Positions 56,301 to 64,000 of a stretch of DNA of 64,000 nt are shown piece after piece. The notes under the pieces are model-generated. The model had not been told where the DNA came from, ran no database searches, and saw only the letters and a program-made list of their open reading frames with translations. Both the position numbers and the translations under genes were made by a program. Every line of letters starts with the position of its first letter. Within the stretch, counting starts at the first letter, position 1. The stretch is from Sphingobacterium endophyticum. GTDB taxonomy: Bacteria > Bacteroidota > Bacteroidia > Sphingobacteriales > Sphingobacteriaceae. The stretch is taken from assembly GCF_009733535.1 (NCBI RefSeq), contig NZ_SMMI01000003.1:248001-312000 (forward strand), read 5' to 3'.

Positions 56301-56543
56301 CTAAAACTGTAATTTTATTAATATTGAAATTATACCTACCAGCAAAATAAAACCTATCTGCATAATCCATAAGCGTTGGGTATTCTTTGTCCATAGTCTA
56401 AAGAGAATATCGACAACGATTAATACGACAGATAAGATGAGCAATCCTGCCCAACTAAACAAAGCCTTATCCGTGGAACCCATTTCTGAAACTGCCCATA
56501 CCAATACACAAGCTAAGGTAATATTCAGCGGAGTTAACTTCAT
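56301..56543 (-). CDS. Small membrane protein
   Basis: This 80-residue protein has three hydrophobic segments (about 7-21, 28-46 and 58-77). It is probably real because its ATG overlaps the helicase stop codon in an ATGA arrangement and its stop lies 2 bases before the gldC start. No family is recognised. A role in the membrane next to GldC can only be guessed. Confidence 0.65.
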   Translation of the reverse strand: MKLTPLNITLACVLVWAVSEMGSTDKALFSWAGLLILSVVLIVVDILFRLWTKNTQRLWIMQIGFILLVGIISILIKLQF

Positions 56544-57871
56544 CTTTTTTTACTTGGCTTACTATTTCCTTTTTTCACAGGTTTTCCTTTGCCTCGAACT
56601 GGTCTTTTGGAATTATTTGTTTTTGGCGCATATTTTTTCTCATGGAATGCACCTTTGAAATCAGGGTCTTCTTTTCTTTTTTGAGTATCAATTTCCCTTG
56701 CAATAACCTGTTTTTCATCAAACGGTGTTTTTTCAATAACGACATCTGCAGGCAATTCTTTAACAGGAATAGATTGTCGGATTAATTTTTCAATTTTGCC
56801 GACATAATACTCTTCTGCAGGATTACAGAAGGTAATTGCATCTCCGGTTTGAAAAGCACGTCCTGTTCGACCAATACGGTGAACATAATCTTCAATAACA
56901 ATAGGAACATCAAAGTTGATGACATGGCTTACTTGCGACACATCCAATCCTCTGGCCGCAACATCTGTTGCTACCAAAATCCTTACTTCGCCCTCTTTAA
57001 AAGCATTGATAGAATTGATTCTCGTATTTTGGCCTTTATTGGCATGAATGACACGAACATCCTCAGCACCATATTTACGCTCTAAAAAAGAATAGACACG
57101 ATCGGCCACGACCTTGGTTTTACAAAAAACGATTATTCTATTGAATGTTTCATCATCCTTAAAGAAATGTTGCAGTAAGTTGATTTTTGTTTTAAGATTT
57201 GGGACATGGTAAATTTCCTGTGTAACTGTTTTGGCAGGCGTAGCCTGTTCCGTAACTTCAATAACGGTTGGAAAAGCGAGGAAGTCACCAGCAATTTTCC
57301 GTACGAGTTCGCTCATCGTCGCTGAAAACAATAAGTTTTGCCTTTTTCGGGGCACCACTTCAAGGATTCGATGGATTTTCCCAATAAACCCCATATCCAT
57401 CATTTTATCAGCTTCATCCAATACCAAGAATTTTAAGCTTTTAACGTTGATATCCTCTTCTAAATAAAGGTCGAGAAATCTGCCTGGAGTTGCTACAATA
57501 ATATCACAGCCTTTAGCCAACTGTTCTTTCTGAGTTTTTGGTCCCAAACCACCGTACAACAATACGGTTCTCAAGTCCAAATAGGTAGAAAATAACCTGA
57601 TATGTTCTTCAATCTGCATAGCCAACTCACGAGTTGGGCTTAAGATCAATGCTCTAGGATCATTTCCTTGGGCATATTTCAGCTTCATGAGCATTGGCAG
57701 AACAAATGCTGCCGTCTTACCCGTACCAGTTTGAGCAATCCCCATTACATCCTGACCTGCAAGAATCGGCGTAATAGCCTTTTGCTGAATTTCAGTTGGA
57801 TTAGAATATCCCGCTTCGTCTATTGCGTTTAGGATTTGCTTATTAAATTTAAAGTCTTCAAATGACGCCAT
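56540..57871 (-). CDS. DEAD/DEAH-box RNA helicase
   Basis: This ATP-dependent RNA helicase has 443 residues. The start is set at MASFEDFKFNKQIL, eight codons inside the longest frame. Motif I AQTGTGKT is at 46-53, then PTRELAMQIEE, VLDEADKMMDMG (motif II), FSATMSEL and HRIGRTGRAFQTGD (motif VI). The basic C-terminal tail (about residue 400 on) ends RGKGKPVKKGNSKPSKKR and should aid RNA binding. It resembles RhlE/CshA-type helicases and is the first gene of a string with the small membrane protein, gldC and the EVE gene. Confidence 0.94.
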   Translation of the reverse strand: MASFEDFKFNKQILNAIDEAGYSNPTEIQQKAITPILAGQDVMGIAQTGTGKTAAFVLPMLMKLKYAQGNDPRALILSPTRELAMQIEEHIRLFSTYLDLRTVLLYGGLGPKTQKEQLAKGCDIIVATPGRFLDLYLEEDINVKSLKFLVLDEADKMMDMGFIGKIHRILEVVPRKRQNLLFSATMSELVRKIAGDFLAFPTVIEVTEQATPAKTVTQEIYHVPNLKTKINLLQHFFKDDETFNRIIVFCKTKVVADRVYSFLERKYGAEDVRVIHANKGQNTRINSINAFKEGEVRILVATDVAARGLDVSQVSHVINFDVPIVIEDYVHRIGRTGRAFQTGDAITFCNPAEEYYVGKIEKLIRQSIPVKELPADVVIEKTPFDEKQVIAREIDTQKRKEDPDFKGAFHEKKYAPKTNNSKRPVRGKGKPVKKGNSKPSKKR

Positions 57872-57982
57872 CTCAGCAAAGATAATTAAAACCAATCATA
57901 TGCCATGAGGTCATTTCCTTACAAATGATTTTGATTTGCGCCTAAATTCCGGCAAATTTGTCCTACCATTAAAAAGGTTGAT

Positions 57983-60121
57983 ATGAAAAAACTATTATTA
58001 CTATGTGTGCTAACGCTTGTTAGTACCTTCTCATTTGCTGATGAGGGCATGTGGTTCTTGATGCACCTGAAGCGTCTGAACGAAGCCGACATGCAGAAAA
58101 AAGGCTTGAAATTAACAGCTGAAGAAATTTATAGCATCAATAATTCCAGCTTAAAAGATGCAATTGTACAATTCAACGGAGGTTGTACTGCAGAGATCGT
58201 CTCAGGGAGTGGACTTGTTTTCACGAACCATCACTGTGGATATGGTGCAATTGCAGAACTATCTACACCTGAACATGATTATTTAACCAATGGATTTTGG
58301 GCTAAAAATCATGCTGAGGAATTAAAACCAAAATCTTTATTTGTTAGATTCTTTGTGCGTATGGATGATGTATCTAAGCGCATCTTGGGATTGGTAAACG
58401 ATAAGATGACAGAGAAAGAGCGTGAAAAAATTATAAACCAAGAGATTGCTAAAATTCAAAAAGAAAATAGCGAGAATGGTAAATACGTTGTATCTGTCCG
58501 TCCATTCTATAATGGTAATGAATATTATTATTTTGTTTATCAAGACTTTACGGATGTACGTTTAGTAGGAACCCCACCAAGCAGCATTGGTAAATTCGGT
58601 GGAGATACGGATAACTGGGAATGGCCACGTCATACAGGAGATTTCTCAATTTTCAGGGTTTATGCTGATAAAGATGGTAATCCTGCAGAATATTCGAAGG
58701 ACAATGTTCCATTGAAACCAAAAAAATTCCTTCCAGTAAGTATCAAAGGCTTCCAAGATGGGGATTTCTCGATGATCTTAGGATATCCTGGTCGTACAAA
58801 TCGTTGGATGAATGCGGCTGGAATCGACCAAAACGTAAATTATGCTTATCCAGCATGGGTTGAGGCTTCAAAAGTTGGAATGGACGCGATGAAAAAACAC
58901 ATGGATAAGGATCAAGCGGTGAAGCTAAACTATGCATCCAAGTATTCCGGAGTTGCCAACTACTGGAAAAATAGACAAGGGATGATCGATGCGTTGAAAA
59001 AACACAGGACCTCTGCGACCAAACGTAAGCAAGAAAAAAGATTTAACAAGTGGGCAAATCGTTCTGAAAACAAAGAAAAATACGGCAATGTATTATCTGT
59101 AATCAACGATTATTACACAAAAACCAATGATAAAGCGAAACACGACAACTACCTGACGGGTATGCTTCGTTCATCAACTTTTGCTGCCATGCCAGCTTCC
59201 CTAGGTGCTGGATTAAAACAATATGCACAAGAAAATGAAGCGAAACGTAAAGAAATGGCACCACATATCGAAGCATTCATAACTGATAATTATGAAAAAG
59301 CTTATATGCCATTGGAAATCGATGTTCTTGCTGATGAGTTAAATCTTTATTCAGCAAAAGGAGGTGAAATTTCAGCTTATGTTCGCGAATTAGCAAACAA
59401 AAATGCTGGGAATTTTCAAGGAGATGTTAAATCTGCCTTTGATCAAAGTGTATTTGGGTCCCAAGAAAAACTTGCCGCGTACTTAAAAAACCCTGATGCC
59501 AAGCTAATTGATGAAGATCCTCTTTACAAACTTTCTTCAGCATTAATGGATAAGTATCGTGAAACCTCCCCGGAAGCAGAGAAGATGAATGATGAGTTCT
59601 TAGGAGCATCCCGCAAGTATATTGCTGGGGTATTGGAAATGGATCCTAACGGAAAATATTATCCAGATGCAAATTCTACTTTACGTTTAACTTACGGAAC
59701 AATAAGAGCACTTCCGAAGGATAAAAGAAACGATGCAAAAGAAAATTATTATACGACCTTAAAAGGCACAATCGCAAAATATAAACCTGCAGATGAGGAG
59801 TTCGATTTACCTAAAAAATTAATGGAACTATATGAAAATAAGGATTATGGACGTTATGCAGACAAGGGAGGTTACCTTCCAGTTAACTTTTTAAGTGATC
59901 AAGACATCACTGGTGGTAACTCAGGTTCACCTGTTTTAAATGCAAATGGGGAATTAATTGGCTTGGCTTTTGATGGAAACATCGAAGCAATGGCAGGAGA
60001 CGTTATTTTCGATCCTAAATTGCAACGTACAATTTCGGTTGATATCCGATATGTTCTTTTCATAATTGACAAGTTTGCGGGAGCACAAAACATCATTGAC
60101 GAATTGAAAATAGTAGAGTAA
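57983..60121 (+). CDS. S46 family dipeptidyl peptidase, DPP7-like
   Basis: This periplasmic serine exopeptidase has 712 residues. A signal peptide ends in FSFA and is followed by DEGMW, the usual mature N-terminus. The catalytic histidine lies in TNHHCGYG (83-84) and the serine is Ser647 in GGNSGSPVLN. Gly665 in AFDGN, 18 residues after the serine, is the DPP7-type residue and suggests hydrophobic P1 preference, where DPP11 has arginine. An alpha-helical domain sits in the middle. The gene stands alone and probably serves peptide use. Confidence 0.93.
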   Translation: MKKLLLLCVLTLVSTFSFADEGMWFLMHLKRLNEADMQKKGLKLTAEEIYSINNSSLKDAIVQFNGGCTAEIVSGSGLVFTNHHCGYGAIAELSTPEHDYLTNGFWAKNHAEELKPKSLFVRFFVRMDDVSKRILGLVNDKMTEKEREKIINQEIAKIQKENSENGKYVVSVRPFYNGNEYYYFVYQDFTDVRLVGTPPSSIGKFGGDTDNWEWPRHTGDFSIFRVYADKDGNPAEYSKDNVPLKPKKFLPVSIKGFQDGDFSMILGYPGRTNRWMNAAGIDQNVNYAYPAWVEASKVGMDAMKKHMDKDQAVKLNYASKYSGVANYWKNRQGMIDALKKHRTSATKRKQEKRFNKWANRSENKEKYGNVLSVINDYYTKTNDKAKHDNYLTGMLRSSTFAAMPASLGAGLKQYAQENEAKRKEMAPHIEAFITDNYEKAYMPLEIDVLADELNLYSAKGGEISAYVRELANKNAGNFQGDVKSAFDQSVFGSQEKLAAYLKNPDAKLIDEDPLYKLSSALMDKYRETSPEAEKMNDEFLGASRKYIAGVLEMDPNGKYYPDANSTLRLTYGTIRALPKDKRNDAKENYYTTLKGTIAKYKPADEEFDLPKKLMELYENKDYGRYADKGGYLPVNFLSDQDITGGNSGSPVLNANGELIGLAFDGNIEAMAGDVIFDPKLQRTISVDIRYVLFIIDKFAGAQNIIDELKIVE

Positions 60122-60248
60122 TTGCCATAAAAAAGGCTTTTATAACACAAAAAAACTTTTTAAAATTCGCATAGTTTGCATTCCTTTTGTATATTTATGA
60201 TATATTAGAGAATTAATTAAGAAAAACTAAAATTATATTAATTAAAAA

Positions 60249-60431
60249 ATGGAAAACTACACTAAATTAAAAGAGCTAGTAGCTTCAATCGAAGCTGACG
60301 CAGAAAAATTCTTCAATAACGGAAACTCTGCTGCAGGAACACGCGTACGTAAAGGGTTACAAGAAATCAAAACTTTAGCTCAAGAAATTCGTAACGAAGT
60401 TACTTCTAAGAAAAACGATTCAAAGAAATAA
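60249..60431 (+). CDS. Histone H1-like protein Hc1 family
   Basis: This 60-residue DNA-binding protein begins MENYTKLKELVASIEADAEK, has the block NGNSAAGTRVRKGLQEIKTL, and ends in a lysine-rich tail (TSKKNDSKK). It matches the short Hc1-like proteins found in nearly all Bacteroidota, thought to condense DNA. It is encoded alone with a strong terminator, so high expression is likely. Confidence 0.92.
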   Translation: MENYTKLKELVASIEADAEKFFNNGNSAAGTRVRKGLQEIKTLAQEIRNEVTSKKNDSKK

Positions 60432-60450
60432 TTCGAAGAATTAAAGCATA

Positions 60451-60487
60451 AAATCCCGATCAGAATTGATCGGGATTTTTTTTTGCT
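60451..60487 (+). terminator. Terminator after the Hc1-like gene
   Basis: AAAATCCCGATCA (60451-60463) and TGATCGGGATTTT (60468-60480) form a 13-bp stem followed by a long T run. Confidence 0.93.
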
Positions 60488-60520
60488 ACAATTTTCATAG
60501 AATGAAATATGCATTAAAAA

Positions 60521-60551
60521 GCAAAGGAGCTAGATAATTCTAGCTCCTTGC
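60521..60551 (-). terminator. Terminator after the GLPGLI gene
   Basis: AAGGAGCTAG (60524-60533) and CTAGCTCCTT (60540-60549) form a 10-bp stem; the minus strand continues into TTTTTAATGC. Confidence 0.85.
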
Positions 60552-60597
60552 ATCATCACTAATTTTGAATTGCTTAATAAATAAATTCTTAAATAAT

Positions 60598-61389
60598 TTA
60601 TAGGAACATAGCGGCCGTTATCAGGTTGAACTGTTTATCTGTCATCCATCTTCCAAAAATTTCCTTCATTCGATCTTTTGTCTGTTTTCTTGTATAGATA
60701 TCAGACTTCTTTTTAAATATGTTCGCATTAACAGTTGTTGCGGTCATTTCAACTTTTGTTGCATATATGTTGAAATGCTGTTCAGGGATTACTAATCCTA
60801 AGATCATCCCCGGCAATCCATGCACAGTACTAGGAGCGCCAGCGGTTGGAATTTGATCGGTATAGAATGCTACCACATACACAGAGTCCAGTGTAACGCC
60901 ATTAGCTCGTCTACAATCGTATCCTGCAATGTTTCTATACTCATTGGTGATCTTCCATTTTACGTTTGTCAAAGAGTCTTTAATGTTGATCTGAGAGCCT
61001 CCCATTTCCATGGTCATCAAAGATTCATTTTTAGCAAGGTTCTGGTAAATCTTGGTACCATAGTCCAACAATCCCATTCTTAATAAATTGGAAATCATCT
61101 GTGGCTGGTCTTTTTCAACCGGTTCAACACTTAATTCATCGCCGCTAAAGGATACTTTTTTAGTTAAGACGGCAGTCTCAGGAGCCTTAGTCATCATCTC
61201 CTCAAAATACTTTTTGGAGAAATCCCCGTCCTTTAGTGTTTGAATATGTCTACGCATCAGGTTTTTTACGTGAACTGTTTTATCATAGGTAATAGAACCT
61301 TGTTCAGGAAAAAATGCGTGCTGTGCATTAGCAAATCCAATACTTAGGATTGCCAATACTAAACTTGATATAATATTTTTCATTTTCAT
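60598..61389 (-). CDS. GLPGLI family protein
   Basis: This secreted protein of about 263 residues has a signal peptide (MKNIISSLVLAILSIGFANA). The family hallmark appears as STVHGLPGMILGLVIPEQ, preceded by NIAGYDCRRANG and VVAFYTDQIP. GLPGLI proteins are of unknown function and are frequently encoded beside TonB-dependent or barrel proteins, as here. The start is set at 61389, two bases past the stop of the upstream gene. Confidence 0.9.
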   Translation of the reverse strand: MKMKNIISSLVLAILSIGFANAQHAFFPEQGSITYDKTVHVKNLMRRHIQTLKDGDFSKKYFEEMMTKAPETAVLTKKVSFSGDELSVEPVEKDQPQMISNLLRMGLLDYGTKIYQNLAKNESLMTMEMGGSQINIKDSLTNVKWKITNEYRNIAGYDCRRANGVTLDSVYVVAFYTDQIPTAGAPSTVHGLPGMILGLVIPEQHFNIYATKVEMTATTVNANIFKKKSDIYTRKQTKDRMKEIFGRWMTDKQFNLITAAMFL

Positions 61390-61391
61390 AA

Positions 61392-64000
61392 TTACTCTGC
61401 TCCTTTCATTGATGTGAATTCCCAAGTTAATTTCAACATATAATATCTTGCGATATTATTATAGCGCTGTTGCGTAATACCTTGTCCACTTTGACTTCTG
61501 CTAAATCCAACGTTCTGATTGAAAACATCATTTACATAGAAATTGGCGATTAAACTCTCATTCTTTAAGAATTTCTTTTGAATACCCGGCGAGAATTTCA
61601 ATCTGCTAAATGAACTTGGGAGCGCTTTAGTTGGAGCTTCATACTCATAATTCAAATCTCCAGTAATTTGGAATTTCTTAGGTAAGAAGTAAGTGAATCT
61701 ACCATAGGTATCAAAAGTAAAACCTTCTGAATTTAATTCTGGGTTCAATGTTGTATTTAACACTCTATATCCAGGACTGAATGATACATAGAAATCAAAT
61801 CCTTTGGTCGTGCTTTTTTGGAATCCAATATCACCACTGAAGTTATAGCTCACATTTTTGTTTTCTTCAAATTCTCTAGGATTAGCTGGATCAGAAAGAT
61901 CCTTAATCATATTATAATAGTTATTTAAGCTACCATTTAATCCAACATTCATTTTAATTTGATGTTTCTTAATCAAATTAAAATTATAACCACCATAAAG
62001 ATATCCGTTGGTCATTGCCTTATCGGTATTCACATAATATAACTCACGTTTCAAGTTTTCATATACAATTACGTCAGTTTGGATAGCACCTAAGGTTTGA
62101 GTAAATCCTAAACCAGAATACAATCCTTTACCCTTCATCATATCATACCAGTAATAATTCAAGTTATAATTATTAGAGACAGATGGTTTAAGGTTTTCAT
62201 TACCAAAATATTGATTCATTTGATCCTCATTTTGTTTTAAAGGCTGAATCTGGAATAATGAAGGTAACTGATTTGATCTGTTATAAGAAAGGTTCAAAGA
62301 TTTAGCTTTGCTGATATTATATCTAAGACGAGCTCTTGGATTATACGTTAAATAATCTCTACTCATAGAATTATCCGCAAGATTATTCCTTTGGAACATA
62401 TCATCATGACGAATATTATTGGTCAAATTGAACTCTAATTTTTCAGCTTTATAATTAACAGAAAGATTAGCTGCATTACGTACAGTATTAAAATTAAAGT
62501 CATTACTGAATTCAGAGTCAAACTCGGTATAATTACCCGCGGCATCCTTATTGAAGGCACTGTTAATGGAGTGAGCTTTTGAGTTGGTATATTCATAGCC
62601 AACAGACATATTTACCTTTTTAGAAATCGGTTCAGTATATGTTGCTGCCGCCATAATGGAACTTGAATTATTTGAGTTATCCTTAAACTGATCAATTACA
62701 TTTTCAGTTCCGGCTACCACATTATTTAATTTTGAGTTCAATAACATATCCCCCTGAGTCTTACCATTATTACCTGTAAATTTCAAATTGATTGATCTTC
62801 CTTCTTTTGCAAATTTCCTAGTAAAGTTTGCATCGTAATTGAAATTATCATTTGAGGTATTAATTTTCTGACTACGTTCATCTTCAGTGATTAACTCACC
62901 ATTCTTAAAACTATTTCCTTTTCTATACGTGTCATTTTCTCCATTCATTTTGGAAGCTGCCACTCTTAAAGTCAAGGTTGTTAGTGAGTCGATTGCAAAA
63001 TCATATTTAGTATTGAATCGATGTCCAGTACTTTTAGATACATCGCTATTATCAAACTCAGAATTAGAAATTCCGTCTGCTAATGGAGTTTGAGAAATTG
63101 TATTGGTATTAATTTCATTTTCTGCTTGACCATATTTGTAATTTAGGTTAAGCTTATGTTTCTTTTCTTTCCATGCATCCATAAAAGACACCCCTGCAGT
63201 GATTGCTCGAGGTTGCCCTCTATTGGTATTGCTAAGGAAGCTACCCCCACCAGAAATCATGATACCACCATCATCCAACATGGTTACATTATCATTGGCA
63301 ATACCGAATTTTTCAGCTTCTTGCCAACCTAGATCGGTTGTTCCATCATTGGATGTAATTCCAAATGCTGATATCTTTCTAGAACCATTAAATTTATTTA
63401 GGGCTACTTTACCAAGGTAATAACCAGAGTTATCATCCATACCGCCTCCGCCTTCGAGCTTACCGAACATACCATTTTTAGCATCTTCCTTAAGCTTGAC
63501 GTTAATTGTTTGAATGCGTTGCCCATCATCTACCCCAGTTCGTTCAGCGTCCTCAGATTTCTTCTCAAATACCTGAACTTTATCGACCATGTCGGAACGG
63601 ATATTTCGGGTAACCAAGGTAGGATCATCGCCAAAGAACTCTTCACCATCGACCAATACTTTTTCTACGGTCTTTCCTTGGGCCGTAATCTTACCACTAG
63701 CATCTACAGAAATACCAGGGAGAACTTTCAATAAATCTTCAACTTTAGCATTCTTTTCGGTGACAAAACTAGAAGCATCATATTCTACGGTATCCCCTTT
63801 TATGACAACGGGAATTTTACCGGTAATTAAAATTTCCTCAATTAGATTTGCAGAACTTTGTAATGCAAGTTCACCTAGATTTTTATCCCCAGATCCTTTG
63901 GCGATTTCTTGAAAATAATCTCCAAATTTTGGATAACTGACGATTAATAAATAATCAGAAGTATCGGGATTGTTAAGGGAGAATTTCCCATCTTGATTAG
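61392..64000 (-). CDS. Outer-membrane beta-barrel protein (TonB-receptor-like), 5' end outside window
   Basis: The reading frame stays open to the right edge, so the N-terminus is missing. The first visible part is the end of a carboxypeptidase-regulatory-like (CnaB) domain (DGKFSLNNPDTSDYLLIVSY), then a plug-like domain (DTVEYDASSFVTEKNAKVED, LLKVLPGISVDASGKI), then some 650 residues of alternating beta-strands ending in YMLKLTWEFTSMKGAE. It belongs to the outer-membrane-beta-barrel family related to TonB-dependent receptors. The GLPGLI gene follows after 2 bases, and the pair forms an operon. The ligand is unknown. Confidence 0.9.
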   Translation of the reverse strand, partial: NQDGKFSLNNPDTSDYLLIVSYPKFGDYFQEIAKGSGDKNLGELALQSSANLIEEILITGKIPVVIKGDTVEYDASSFVTEKNAKVEDLLKVLPGISVDASGKITAQGKTVEKVLVDGEEFFGDDPTLVTRNIRSDMVDKVQVFEKKSEDAERTGVDDGQRIQTINVKLKEDAKNGMFGKLEGGGGMDDNSGYYLGKVALNKFNGSRKISAFGITSNDGTTDLGWQEAEKFGIANDNVTMLDDGGIMISGGGSFLSNTNRGQPRAITAGVSFMDAWKEKKHKLNLNYKYGQAENEINTNTISQTPLADGISNSEFDNSDVSKSTGHRFNTKYDFAIDSLTTLTLRVAASKMNGENDTYRKGNSFKNGELITEDERSQKINTSNDNFNYDANFTRKFAKEGRSINLKFTGNNGKTQGDMLLNSKLNNVVAGTENVIDQFKDNSNNSSSIMAAATYTEPISKKVNMSVGYEYTNSKAHSINSAFNKDAAGNYTEFDSEFSNDFNFNTVRNAANLSVNYKAEKLEFNLTNNIRHDDMFQRNNLADNSMSRDYLTYNPRARLRYNISKAKSLNLSYNRSNQLPSLFQIQPLKQNEDQMNQYFGNENLKPSVSNNYNLNYYWYDMMKGKGLYSGLGFTQTLGAIQTDVIVYENLKRELYYVNTDKAMTNGYLYGGYNFNLIKKHQIKMNVGLNGSLNNYYNMIKDLSDPANPREFEENKNVSYNFSGDIGFQKSTTKGFDFYVSFSPGYRVLNTTLNPELNSEGFTFDTYGRFTYFLPKKFQITGDLNYEYEAPTKALPSSFSRLKFSPGIQKKFLKNESLIANFYVNDVFNQNVGFSRSQSGQGITQQRYNNIARYYMLKLTWEFTSMKGAE

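Noticed and set aside
56299..56394. Longer GldC with 32 extra N-terminal residues
   Set aside because: The extension overlaps the coding sequence of the small membrane protein, and GldC homologs begin at MKKAEIK-like sequence.
1..64000. tRNA, rRNA, insertion sequence or prophage genes
   Set aside because: No tRNA T-arm-like sequence in gene-free DNA, no rRNA-like stretch and no transposase, integrase or phage structural protein was recognised by reading; a tRNAscan or ISfinder search was not possible.

Overview
This window is AT-rich chromosomal DNA from a member of the Bacteroidota, most likely the Sphingobacteriaceae (Sphingobacterium/Pedobacter group). The assignment is inferred from gene content: BshA of bacillithiol synthesis, GldC, a GLPGLI protein beside an outer-membrane barrel, an S46 dipeptidyl peptidase, M56 peptidases fused to TonB domains, an Hc1-type histone-like protein, a propeller-type LytS/LytTR pair and tandem MacB-like permeases. 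Upstream regions carry the Bacteroidota -7 box TAnnTTTG. No tRNA, rRNA, insertion sequence, prophage or CRISPR array was recognised.

Layout. 1-8 kb: three tandem FtsX/MacB-type permeases, the first cut by the window edge, and their ATPase. 8-10.9 kb: a SirB1-like protein, a lipoprotein and queH. 10.9-15.7 kb: a fatty-acid synthesis cluster (yceD-rpmF-plsX-fabH-accB-accC). 15.8-18.7 kb: tatC, rpiB and an M28 peptidase. 18.8-21.8 kb: an ABC/GntR operon with a probable operator in its promoter. 21.8-24.5 kb: ferritin, cbpA-cbpM and purC. 24.5-29.3 kb: lipoproteins around a blaI-blaR1-blaR1 operon whose promoter holds a compound palindrome. 29.4-33.6 kb: arfB, bshA, pyrH-frr and a Tat-exported TIM-barrel lipoprotein. 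33.6-36.4 kb: nuoA-nuoB-purK-purE. 36.6-42.8 kb: ffh, two paralogous secreted proteins, a zinc peptidase, an ECF sigma factor and glyA. 43.1-51.4 kb: an IscA-like protein, a repeat-filled intergenic region, ileS-traR-lspA, an M28 peptidase, an RmlD-like reductase and a thioesterase. 51.4-57.9 kb: a LytS/LytTR system, an EVE protein, gldC, a small membrane protein and a DEAD-box helicase. 58-64 kb: an S46 peptidase, an Hc1-like protein, and a GLPGLI protein with a barrel cut by the right edge.

Most of the window is housekeeping DNA in short operons ended by clear intrinsic terminators. Points deserving a second look are: (i) IleRS with GIHH in place of the HIGH signature, the swapped form linked in published work to mupirocin hyper-resistance; (ii) a perfect 19-bp inverted repeat carrying two consensus DnaA boxes among short iteron-like repeats near 40.5 kb; (iii) layered repeats at 43.7-44.3 kb with nine 26-27-nt palindromic units in a 107-bp higher-order period; (iv) palindromic operators of the GntR and BlaI systems; and (v) two tandem BlaR1-like peptidases with TonB domains in place of a beta-lactam sensor. 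No single undescribed multi-gene system was found that could be asserted with confidence.
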